DNA from: Saccharopolyspora thermophila
Lineage (GTDB): Bacteria; Actinomycetota; Actinomycetes; Mycobacteriales; Pseudonocardiaceae
DNA length: 64,000 nucleotides
Assembly: GCF_014646075.1 (NCBI RefSeq)
Contig: NZ_BMMT01000001.1
Span: 1 to 64,000 of the forward strand
Direction: 5' to 3'
Position 1 is the stretch's first letter. Every line of letters starts with the position of its first letter. A program made the position numbers and the translations under genes. This document shows positions 28,424-35,499 of this stretch, piece by piece. The notes beneath the pieces were generated by a model, which made no database searches, had not been told where the DNA came from, and worked only from the letters and a program-made list of their open reading frames with translations.

Positions 28424-28673
28424 TGCTTTCCGGCTCAGTTTCGAGCTGGAGCACGTCGAGCACGCGTCTCCGAGGAGACGTCGTGGCTGGTGACGACCGG
28501 GCCGATCGTCGATCGCTACATGGTTCGCCCGATTGCGGGCAGCGGAGTCCGAACTCGTGGGGTGAGAGGGCATCACGGGCGTCGTTCGAACCCGTCGCCC
28601 CACCATCGCTGGGCCGCCACGCCACTGCACGCGGCTGGACCACCCGAGATGCCGCAGCCGCCGCACCACACAC

Positions 28674-28711
28674 AGAAGGGCCTCTCGCCAGCAGGAGAGA
28701 GAGGCCCTTCT
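28674..28711. terminator. Second hairpin of the repeat cassette
   Basis: AGAAGGGCCTCTC at 28674-28686 pairs perfectly with 28699-28711 (13 bp, 12-base loop). A degenerate relative is seen near 31673-31711. Confidence 0.6.
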
Positions 28712-28744
28712 CCCCTTCTGCGGCGGCAATCCCGCTGCCTCCAC

Positions 28745-28786
28745 GCGCACACCCCTACCCGAGCAAGCCCGGGTAGGGGTGTGCGC
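28745..28786 (-). terminator. Terminator after the DUF397-like gene
   Basis: A 17-bp perfect stem (28745-28761 with 28770-28786; core CACCCCTACCCG) with an 8-base loop lies just beyond the stop of the minus-strand DUF397-like gene. A close copy lies at 31739-31777. Confidence 0.7.
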
Positions 28787-28794
28787 GCTCGAGA

Positions 28795-29007
28795 TCAGAT
28801 GAACTCGAACTCGCCCGACATGACCGCCTCGGCGAAGGTCCGCAGCTTCGCCGCCGAGGTAGTGATCACCGGGCCGGGCTGGTCGCTCTCGAAGAGCTTG
28901 ACAGACCCGTCCGCGGCCCGTCCCGCGTACAGGCACTCCTTGCCGTCCCAGTGAGACTTCCGCGCCTTGGCGAACTCGATGCGCTCGCCGTCGATCACTC
29001 GAATCAT
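28795..29007 (-). CDS. DUF397-like small protein
   Basis: A 70-residue protein. ARKSHWDGKECLYAG followed by FESDQPGPVITTSAAKLRTF resembles the DUF397 pattern (RKSSYSG-x-CVEVA, then DP-x-GPVLTFSPAEW). DUF397 proteins accompany XRE/TPR regulators in actinomycetes and are thought to act in regulatory pairs; no XRE gene directly abuts this one. The ATG at 29007 follows an AGGAATG-type weak site. It stands alone in the accessory patch. Confidence 0.6.
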   Translation of the reverse strand: MIRVIDGERIEFAKARKSHWDGKECLYAGRAADGSVKLFESDQPGPVITTSAAKLRTFAEAVMSGEFEFI

Positions 29008-29080
29008 TCCTCGTGCTCCGTTTCCGGATCACGGGCCGCGGCAACGACGGTAGCGGTCCACGTGCGGAGCAGGCGATCGG

Positions 29081-29470
29081 CTAATCGGGTCGTTTGAGCA
29101 CCACGGTGGACGCCAGGATCGGGTTATCAGACCCAGTCAGGTCCTCCATGATCCGGCCGATCCTGGTCTGTCGACGCCACTCAACCGCAGCGGAGATGTC
29201 GACGTCGCCGGGACTGACAACCCGGAACCTGCCCTCGGCGATCATCCGCCCCAGGTACTCATAGACCCAGCCCTCCCGAGCGGTGTGGTCCCAGTGCGAC
29301 CCGCAGGCGGAGCAGTCAAGGCGGAAAACCGAAAGATGTTCGGGGTCCTCTGGCGGAAAGTGTCCACATTGGAGGCGAACGTGTTCATAGGGGTGCAGGC
29401 ACAGATGCGGAGGAGCCCATATCGGGCTCGGGTACTCAGGGTCTCTCTCGGGATTGGTGAAGTCCACCAT
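29081..29470 (-). CDS. Small Cys/His-containing protein, unknown
   Basis: A 129-residue protein not recognised. Visible features are paired Cys in LQCGHF and LDCSACGSHWDH, a possible zinc ribbon, followed by an amphipathic helix (REGWVYEYLGRMIAEG). The ATG at 29470 has GAGGGGAG about 5 bases upstream. An in-frame ATG at 29578 would add another Cys pair (CTLC) but lacks a ribosome site. G+C is lower than in the flanking core genes. It is followed by the DUF397-like gene on the same strand. Confidence 0.6.
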   Translation of the reverse strand: MVDFTNPERDPEYPSPIWAPPHLCLHPYEHVRLQCGHFPPEDPEHLSVFRLDCSACGSHWDHTAREGWVYEYLGRMIAEGRFRVVSPGDVDISAAVEWRRQTRIGRIMEDLTGSDNPILASTVVLKRPD

Positions 29471-29676
29471 CGCTCTCCCCTCGGCGGCGTAGCCGCGCTT
29501 GCCAGGGTCACGGACCGCGCAGGGGTCATGGTAGCGGAGTGTAGTTCCACTGCGACAGAGGGTGCACGCCAATTTCATCAGCAACGCAGCGACCCGTAGC
29601 CACAACGGATGTGATCTGTCTGCGCGCTCTGTGCGTCTGTGAGCGGTTCGTAGCTCGACAGAGTTGTCGCCGAGGG

Positions 29677-30156
29677 TTATTCGCGTGATGCTCCTTCTGG
29701 CCAGATTACAGTTACAGGCAAACCTTTGTTGCGGGCTGCTTCTACAATATCGGCGGTGCCGCCATAGCCGCGGGCGGGTTTTCCATCCCAAACTGCGAGC
29801 ATGGCGTCTGCTTCCTCGATCATCCGCAAGCTGCCATCCATGTGCGCACGCGAATCTGACTTAACGTGATCGAGCTTGATGACTTTGGATGACTGGCGGA
29901 ACAGGTCGTCATATATCGAGTGGTGTTCGCTTGGTAGTCCAATCCGATACTCGGCGGCTGGGACGACGGTAACCAGTTTTCCGCCATGTTCAAGTATCGC
30001 TTTTGCGAGAAAAGAATCTGCGCCATCGGCCAGGCAACTTGTTCCTACGAGGTCATCTGGCGAATATCTCGCTATTTCCTGACGTAGTGCGACATCGACA
30101 ATGCGCGATGTTTCTGCGGAGAGTTCGCGATGTCCAGTAATGGCTAGTCTGATCAT
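29677..30156 (-). CDS. SLOG-fold (Rossmann-like) nucleotide-binding protein
   Basis: A 159-residue protein. AITGHRELS at the N-terminus, CLADGADSFLAKAIL, VVPAAEYR and the C-terminal GYGGTADIVEAARNKGLPVTVIWPEG match the SLOG/DprA-YpsA-like Rossmann family that binds nucleotide or ADP-ribose derivatives. The ATG overlaps the stop of the XRE/TPR gene (ATGA at 30153-30156), with GGAGGAG just ahead, so the two are one operon. Similar XRE-SLOG pairs recur in Streptomyces. A regulatory or defence-sensing function is plausible but unproven. Confidence 0.72.
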   Translation of the reverse strand: MIRLAITGHRELSAETSRIVDVALRQEIARYSPDDLVGTSCLADGADSFLAKAILEHGGKLVTVVPAAEYRIGLPSEHHSIYDDLFRQSSKVIKLDHVKSDSRAHMDGSLRMIEEADAMLAVWDGKPARGYGGTADIVEAARNKGLPVTVIWPEGASRE

Positions 30157-31402
30157 CGCTCCTCCTGGCTGTAGAGCGCGGACAGTGCTTCGTCGAACTC
30201 GGTTACCGCCACAGATTTCCTTGGTAGCTCGTTGCGAAGCAGGCGCACATTGGTGGTGATTCGCTCTGATCCATACTTGTGGCCTACCTTGATCGCTTCT
30301 CGCGCCAGGTTGCATGCTTCGTCCACCCGTCCTGCCTTGGCGAAGGCGCGCGCTTGTTCTACCTGCGCAAGGGCTTTCGGCTTCGGTGCGGTAAGCGCGG
30401 ATTTGGCTGCGGTGAATGCGGCCATTGATGCACGCAGGTCTCCAAGGTGTGCGAACGCGCTCGCTTGATAGCGGGCTACCTTGGCCGGCGTGAAGGAAAA
30501 TACCCACGGCCACTGCGGATCATTGGGCTGACGATTGGCTAGCTTTTCTGCCGTGCGCAGAGATTCTATCGTCAACGGGGAATTGCCAAGGCGCGCGTGC
30601 GCTACCGCGCGTAGTGATGCGAGCCATGCGTGTGCCGTAGGTGGGGCCTCAGGACCAAGATGGTTACCTGCTCGATTTAACAGTTGGAGTCCCTGATGTG
30701 GGTTGCCAAGTTCCACAGCGTAATGCCCGAAACTCGCTATCATGTAGGAGACGAGCAGGGAATTTCCGGCTGATTCTGCGTGACGGATGCTCTCTGTATA
30801 TCGACGTCGAGCCGTCGCGGTGTCGCCGCGGTCGGCAGCCAACCATGCCGCTAGTCCAGCCGCTTCGCTGAGTAAGCCAAAGCCAGCCGTGGTGGGAACG
30901 TTGTTTCGTACAATTTCATTGGTTAGCTGAAGGTGGGCTTCGACCGCTGGTATCAATGACTCCGACGATACCGTTGATTCCATACGCCGGTAATGCTCGG
31001 TCGGTCCTGCCACTGCTGCCAGCAACTCATGCCCACCCCCTGGGCAAATGGCACGGCCCGCGTAGCAACGGCGCCGGCGCCAGCACCCAGCGCGGCCTTC
31101 AAGAAGGTCTTACGGTCCACGTCACTAGGTGTACCCCGCCGGGCAAACCCCAGCTCCGCATCTGTGGCGACGTTGAAGATCCTTCGCAGGGCCGCTCTGT
31201 AGTGGGCCCCTGGCCACGTGATGACTCCGCGTTCCCACTTGCCGACGTGGTTGGCGTCAACGGCTGTCATCTTCTCGGTTGCGCGGTAGACCTCCTGATT
31301 GACCAGCTCAGCAAGCTCTGCACGGCTCATCGGGCACCCGGGCGAGGAAGGTGACTCCAACTGCTCGCGGGCGGCTCTAAGAAGCTGGTTCGGTTCGGAC
31401 AC
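30153..31402 (-). pseudogene. XRE/TPR transcriptional regulator, frameshifted
   Basis: One gene read in two frames. The 5' part (GTG 31402, AAGGGGG ribosome site) encodes an HTH region (MSRAELAELVNQEVYRAT, HVGKWERGVITWPGAHYR) and DRKTFLKAALGAGAG. The 3' part, in the next frame from about 31025 to 30153, encodes LLAAVAGPTEHYRRM and a TPR-like helical array. In intact relatives these join. The break lies at a run of five C at 31036-31040 on the plus strand; one extra base restores QGGGHELLAAV. Possible causes are sequencing error, recent inactivation or programmed shifting. It is coupled to the SLOG gene. Confidence 0.68.
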
Positions 31403-31604
31403 GTGCAACCCCCTTGATCAACCGCTTCGTACTGTAATCTGCCAGGCACTGGGGGTGAAGGAAACTCTCCCCCAACCCTCCCCGGGAAATCCCAGGTTTC
31501 CTCCCTGTGGCGTGGGGTGTTGCCCGAGCAGAGTGGGGATCGATCGGGTCGCAGGAGCGTGCAGCCACTGCCAACTCTGCGTCTTACGACAGGAGCTTTC
31601 TAGA

Positions 31605-31634
31605 CCGCCCGGCTGGTGGTTCCGGGACCGAGCG
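31605..31634 (+). repeat. Copy 1 of a 30-base repeat
   Basis: GACCGCCCGGCTGGTGGTTC and the next ten bases match 33920-33949 with one mismatch (T for C). Both follow TAG directly. The repeat is part of duplicated flanking DNA in the accessory patch. Confidence 0.65.
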
Positions 31635-31738
31635 CTGACCCCAGCGACACACCGCAGTCCGCATCGCATGCAGAAGGATTCTCTCGAACAGGAGGGAACC
31701 CCTTCGCCATCTACTGCGGCAGTTACGCCGCCTTCAGC

Positions 31739-31777
31739 ACGCACGCCCCTACCCGGAACGCGGGTGGGGGCGTGCGT
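31739..31777 (-). terminator. Terminator after the second XRE regulator
   Basis: A 17-bp stem (31739-31755 with 31761-31777; core CGCCCCTACCCG), one wobble pair and a 5-base loop. It starts 17 bases beyond the XRE stop and is homologous to the hairpin at 28745-28786. Confidence 0.7.
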
Positions 31778-31793
31778 ACGTCTTGGTGAAGGA

Positions 31794-33047
31794 TCAAACA
31801 CCAACCCATGCCGCATACTCGGCGAGTACATCCGAACGTCGTCGGACCGACCGAACAAGACCCGTGATGGTGTCCCGCGCCAGCGGGTGGCGGCGGGCTT
31901 GTCCCGGAGCCGCCTCTCTAGCAGCAAGTAAAGCTTCAAGCGCCTGGTCAGGGCGGTTCATCCAACGCAGAGCGCGAGCAAGATCGAGGTAGTGGTGCCC
32001 GACGCGGGTAGGCAGCCAGCCGCGCGGGAATCGCAAACCTTCCGCTGCGTCGACGGCTTGGCCGTGTTCACCAGCTGCGCCGAGGGCCATGACGCGATGG
32101 ACCGCGACGTTGGTGGGCCCGAAGCCAAGCCAGAACTGTTCCGTCTGTTCTCCGGTTCGAGAGGCGATGAGGTCTGCTTGCGCCAAATGCTCCAACATAA
32201 GGTCTTGATCACCGGTGTAGGCGGCAATGATCGAAGCGCCAAGATGTAGCTGACCACGTGCAACCAATGCCCCTGGCGTGCGATCGTCAGTGCCATCGAG
32301 ATGTGCTAACCCCGCCGCGTTAAGCCGCCAGCACGTTTCGTAGTCGCGGATACGCAGATATGCGGTGACACGTAGGTATTCGCGCACAGCCCGGAGACCA
32401 ACTCCCTGATCACCGGCTCTTGCGGCAGCCCAATCCATTGTCTGCAAGGCCACAACAGAGAGATCATTCAGGCCAAGAGCGATGCCGACGGAATGCCCGC
32501 ATCGGGCTGCTTCCGCAAGAAGCGCCCAGACGGTCTGCTGTTCGCTACCGGAAAAGTAGTGCGTCGCAGTGTGCAACTCTTGAAGTAGCCCTGGCAGAGT
32601 GGCCGCCATCGGTTCGTAGCGTGCCGCTTGGGCCAGACGGTTGACTTGCTTCACTGATGCAGTCAAGTCACGTAGCGGTCGGGGCCGTACGTCTTCGTTA
32701 GGAGGAAGGTCGAAAAGATCGAGAGCTGCACGGATAGGCGCCATCAAGGACAGTAGCCGGTCGTCGCCGGTTACGGTCCTGTAGCGACCGGCCAGCAACT
32801 CCTCACTGGTGCCAAGCGCGCGAGCGCAAGCAGCGACAAGATCCGCTGAGGCTGGCCGGGCCCCGCTTTCGACCTTGGTAAGCAACGAGTAGGAGACGTG
32901 CGCACGGTCGGCCAGTCCTCGCTGAGTGAGTCCATGCTTGATACGCAGCGCCTTGATGCGTGCTCCTGTGCTCGCCTTGGCGAGAAGAATGTCCTTGGCA
33001 TCGTCGCCCGTTGAGGTGCCGTTGTCGCCCGTTGAGGTGCCGTTCAT
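31794..33047 (-). CDS. XRE-family regulator with TPR-like C-terminus
   Basis: A 417-residue protein. Residues about 27-82 form an XRE HTH (ALRIKHGLTQRGLADRAHVS, TKVESGARPASADLV). The remaining 330 residues are helical repeats of the TPR kind (GDQGVGLRAVREYLRVTAYL, DYLDLARALRW-like segments) seen in many actinomycete signal-responsive regulators. The first 14 residues contain a tandem NGTSTGD pair from a 21-base duplication (33004-33045). A CTTTCAC-N5-GTGAAAG operator candidate lies upstream at 33185. The partner and ligand are unknown. Confidence 0.8.
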   Translation of the reverse strand: MNGTSTGDNGTSTGDDAKDILLAKASTGARIKALRIKHGLTQRGLADRAHVSYSLLTKVESGARPASADLVAACARALGTSEELLAGRYRTVTGDDRLLSLMAPIRAALDLFDLPPNEDVRPRPLRDLTASVKQVNRLAQAARYEPMAATLPGLLQELHTATHYFSGSEQQTVWALLAEAARCGHSVGIALGLNDLSVVALQTMDWAAARAGDQGVGLRAVREYLRVTAYLRIRDYETCWRLNAAGLAHLDGTDDRTPGALVARGQLHLGASIIAAYTGDQDLMLEHLAQADLIASRTGEQTEQFWLGFGPTNVAVHRVMALGAAGEHGQAVDAAEGLRFPRGWLPTRVGHHYLDLARALRWMNRPDQALEALLAAREAAPGQARRHPLARDTITGLVRSVRRRSDVLAEYAAWVGV

Positions 33048-33184
33048 GGGTCCTGCCTTACGGGTCCGCAGAAGGTGGCGGCCTTCCCGCCGCCCCCGGC
33101 CGGTAGGTTGGGGGCTTGCCTTCTGCGGGAAGGCACCCACGAGGCTACCTTGCGCGGCCCCTTGCTCCTTGCGGAACGTAGCCG

Positions 33185-33203
33185 CTTTCACCAACTGTGA
33201 AAG
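33185..33203. promoter_or_regulatory. Inverted-repeat operator candidate
   Basis: CTTTCAC-N5-GTGAAAG lies in the divergent gap between the XRE gene and the small gene at 33302. Its size and symmetry suit autoregulation by the XRE protein; this is inference only. Confidence 0.4.
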
Positions 33204-33301
33204 TCGTGCACCTCCAGCTTCGGTTGAGTTGAAGCAGCCTAACGGCGCGCTGGAAGTCCATTCAGGCCGCGCCACGTTCTCGAAACCAGGGCGGAGGTTG
33301 C

Positions 33302-33601
33302 GTGACCTGGAACATCGCGCACACGGCGTTTCCGGCCGAGCATCGGCGGTTCCGCGCCGTGGTGGGTGGCGTGGACCCGGACGCCATCTATCGGGCGGTG
33401 CATGAGGCGGGTGGTTTCCGGTCGTGGGACGAACCGTCCCGCGACCTGCTCCACCTCAGGTCGACCGCGATCGAGGTCTACCGGGTCGGGGACCGTTGGG
33501 TGCTCGCTGTCAACGGTCCCAGCGTCGAAGCCGTTCGTGAGGTTCTGCGGCTGCTCGGCCTCGGAGCTGACCGGGATGTGCAGGAACTCAAGGGGGCATA
33601 G
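33302..33601 (+). CDS. Small protein, unknown
   Basis: A 99-residue protein not recognised. It starts VTWNIAHTAFPAEHRRFRAV and is a compact alpha/beta chain with EVYRVGDRWVLAVNGPS and a C-terminal helix (AVREVLRLLGLG). No signal or membrane segment. Its TAG overlaps the GTG of the next gene, so the two are coupled. It is divergent from the XRE regulator, which may control it. Confidence 0.6.
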   Translation: MTWNIAHTAFPAEHRRFRAVVGGVDPDAIYRAVHEAGGFRSWDEPSRDLLHLRSTAIEVYRVGDRWVLAVNGPSVEAVREVLRLLGLGADRDVQELKGA

Positions 33602-33918
33602 TGATCGTGCTGTTGTTGGCATTGTTCACCGCGGTGGTCGGCGGCCTGGTCGTGGCCTACCACGTGCGGGGCCCTGGGCGCCACGCCGGTTCGGGCGTCG
33701 GCGCCTTCAACGCGCGCACGTTGGCGCCTTCGGGGCGAAAGCCCGGAGCTCTCCCGAGCGGCTACACGATCACGGCGATGGGCGGCTGCGACCTGAAGAT
33801 TCCGTGGCCGACTCCGTACGGCCAGCTGCCAGCAAGTGCGCTCGTTACTGACCAGTGCCCGGACTGCCACATGGCCGTCGTGAGCCAGGGCCTCGCGCCC
33901 CGCACCTGGGACTACTAG
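33601..33918 (+). CDS. Small membrane-anchored protein with Cys pair
   Basis: A 105-residue protein not recognised. One N-terminal transmembrane helix (VLLLALFTAVVGGLVVAY) is followed by a soluble part with CDLKIPWPTPYG and a CPDCH pair near the end, which could bind metal. The GTG at 33601 overlaps the stop of the gene before it. A decayed relative of its C-terminus appears near 31560. Confidence 0.6.
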   Translation: MIVLLLALFTAVVGGLVVAYHVRGPGRHAGSGVGAFNARTLAPSGRKPGALPSGYTITAMGGCDLKIPWPTPYGQLPASALVTDQCPDCHMAVVSQGLAPRTWDY

Positions 33919-34226
33919 GACCGCCCGGCCGGTGGTTCCGGGACCGAAGTGGGTCACGGGCCGCGGCCACTGGCCGGGCAGCCTCCCCGCGTTTGCGTGC
34001 AGGGCGCGGGGAGGCCCCAAGCGCCGGTCGGGATGTCGAACCCCCGACATGTCGATCGAGTCCAAAATGGACAGAGAATCACGGCCTCCGTGCTCGCCTC
34101 CTACGTCGAGATGATGTCGCTGAACTACCTGGCGCCGTCGACTTCCTCCCGCCAGTCAGGCAGGAAGCGCTTGGCATCGTCACCGCCCGGCCGCATGCCC
34201 TGGCGTGAAGACATACCTCCAGCACA
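33919..34226. other. Gap between the small operon and the Imm1 remnant
   Basis: 308 bases with no supported gene. It starts with copy 2 of the 30-base repeat and also holds a GTCG(A)-type palindrome near 34031-34057. Otherwise nothing seen. Confidence 0.4.
33920..33949 (+). repeat. Copy 2 of the 30-base repeat
   Basis: Matches 31605-31634 with one mismatch and begins immediately after the stop codon of the gene at 33601. Confidence 0.65.
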
Positions 34227-34600
34227 TCAGGCTCCGTGCAGCTCAGGTTCAGGCTTCCATTCGATGCAGGTCGGTCGTTGCCGGGTGCGCGCGAACTCGC
34301 GCAGCGTTCCTGCACGCGGGTGATCGGTAGCTCCGCGCCTGGTGGCATCACCATGGTGTGCCCACCTGCGGTGAAGTAGTCCACGTGCTCGGAGTTCGTC
34401 CCATCGGACGGTATGAGAGTCGTGTCGTCGAACCACATGAGCGTGCCGACCTCGCCGCGCACACCGAGGGCGAGCGTGGGGGCGCCGTTAATCGTGTTCG
34501 CCAAGTCCGTTGACGATCTGGTCGACGTCCAGAGCAGGGGACAGCAGCACCTCACCGTTGTCGAGAATGTCGGTCCCTGGGAGTACTCATGCCTGCCCCC
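34227..34600 (-). pseudogene. Decayed Imm1-type immunity protein gene
   Basis: Three minus-strand frames read in turn give one Imm1-like protein: DILDNGEVLLSPALDVD, then NGAPTLALGVRGEVGTLMWF and EHVDYFTAGGHTMVMPPGAE, then REFARTRQRPTCIEWKPE ending at 34227. Imm1 proteins neutralise polymorphic toxins and show this G-x-L-x-W, then F-x-PG-x-x-x-P, then EF-x-x-TG-x-RP order. At least two frameshifts (about 34490 and 34305) break it, and no clean start remains. No partner toxin gene is visible. Identification by pattern only. Confidence 0.5.
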
Positions 34601-34650
34601 TGTCTGTCTTGGAGAAGGGTCCGTGGACAGTCTTTCGCGCGCCGTGCGGC

Positions 34651-35322
34651 TCATCCCATGGCTCGGAGGATGTGTTCGAGGTGGGTTCGGGCGACCTGGC
34701 CCGCGCGGTCCGGGTCGGCGCTGCGGATGGCTTCGACGATGGCCGCGTGTTCGTCGTGGTCGGTGGGGCGTGGCCCGGATTCCCGCAGCAGGGCCAGCAT
34801 GTCCAGCATCGCTTCGCGGACGCGGTCGGTCAGCGAGTCGAAGAGCCCGGTGATGACCTCGTTGTGGGCCGCCTCGGCCACTGCCCGGTGGAAGGCCAGG
34901 TCGGCGTCCACGAACTGCTCCGGAGCGGCGTCCCGGGCCGCGTGCCGCTCGGCGAGCGCCGCCTCCATCGCCGCGAGGTCGTCGTCGGTCCGCTTGGCCG
35001 CCGCCAGGCGCGCGGCCTCGACCTCGACCGCGATCCGGCCCTCCACCACGTCGGAGATCACCGCCCTGCGGACCACGGTCGGCCAGTCCGTCACCGGTTC
35101 GGTGCGGACGACGAACACCCCGGAGCCGTGGCGGGATTCCAGCAGGCCGCGCCCGGCGAGTTCGCGGACCGCCTCGCGCACCGTGGACCGGCCGACGCCG
35201 AACTGCGCCGCCAGCGCCGTCTCGCTGGGGATCTTCGCGCCCACCGGCCACTCGCCCGAGGCGATGAGCTGCACCATCGCGTCGGTGGCCTGCTCGGACA
35301 GCGGGTAGCGGCGAAGCGACAC
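34651..35322 (-). CDS. GntR/FadR-family transcriptional regulator
   Basis: A 223-residue protein. Residues 1-70 form the winged HTH (ETALAAQFGVGRSTVREAV, ESRHGSGVFVV). Residues about 90-220 form an FCD ligand-binding domain with metal-site His in DLAFHRAVAEAAHN and EHAAIVEAI. GTG at 35322 has GAGGAG 8 bases upstream. It is divergent from leuA, with an inverted repeat between them that overlaps the leuA promoter, so it probably represses leuA and itself. The ligand is unknown. Confidence 0.87.
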   Translation of the reverse strand: MSLRRYPLSEQATDAMVQLIASGEWPVGAKIPSETALAAQFGVGRSTVREAVRELAGRGLLESRHGSGVFVVRTEPVTDWPTVVRRAVISDVVEGRIAVEVEAARLAAAKRTDDDLAAMEAALAERHAARDAAPEQFVDADLAFHRAVAEAAHNEVITGLFDSLTDRVREAMLDMLALLRESGPRPTDHDEHAAIVEAIRSADPDRAGQVARTHLEHILRAMG

Positions 35323-35340
35323 GGGGGACTCCTCGGGGAT

Positions 35341-35375
35341 ATCAGGTTGTCTGAGGACCTGATGTATTGTACGTT
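35341..35375 (+). promoter_or_regulatory. leuA promoter with overlapping operator
   Basis: An inverted repeat ATCAGGT-N9-ACCTGAT (35341-35363) encloses a -35 element TTGTCT (35347-35352); 17 bases later comes a -10 element TACGTT (35370-35375). A GntR dimer on this site would block leuA transcription. Confidence 0.55.
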
Positions 35376-35414
35376 GTCGATCATGTGGTTGTGGGGAGTT
35401 CGCGGCCTTCGTTG

Positions 35415-35452
35415 CCGCGGCAGGGGCTGACCGGACCGGCACCCTGCCGCGG
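35415..35452 (+). promoter_or_regulatory. Leader hairpin upstream of leuA
   Basis: CCGCGGCAGGG (35415-35425) pairs perfectly with 35442-35452. A 15-codon frame (ATG 35383, TGA 35428-35430, beginning MWLWG) ends inside the hairpin. It could be an attenuator or a translation-linked switch, though the peptide is not Leu-rich. Confidence 0.35.
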
Positions 35453-35499
35453 GGTGGTGCCGCGCGCCGGTCCACGTCGACCGACACCGGAAGGCAACC

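Larger units (their letters stand above)
28379..28794. other. Hairpin-rich region behind tRNA-Thr
   Basis: About 416 bases without a supported gene but with three strong hairpins (separate entries). The sequence 28640-28790 resembles 31660-31790, including the terminal hairpin, as if a terminator cassette had been duplicated behind two unrelated minus-strand genes. Confidence 0.55.
31403..31793. other. Region between the two XRE regulators
   Basis: 391 bases. It contains a decayed segment reading CSHCQLCVLRQELS (about 31558-31602), comparable to the C-terminus of the gene at 33601, followed by a 30-base repeat also found after that gene (31605 and 33920). It also holds a copy of the terminator cassette seen near 28700. 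No intact gene. Confidence 0.45.

Noticed and set aside
28305-34600. Integrated element using tRNA-Thr as attachment site
   Set aside because: No integrase gene and no repeat of the tRNA 3' end was seen downstream, so an integrative element cannot be claimed despite the accessory content.
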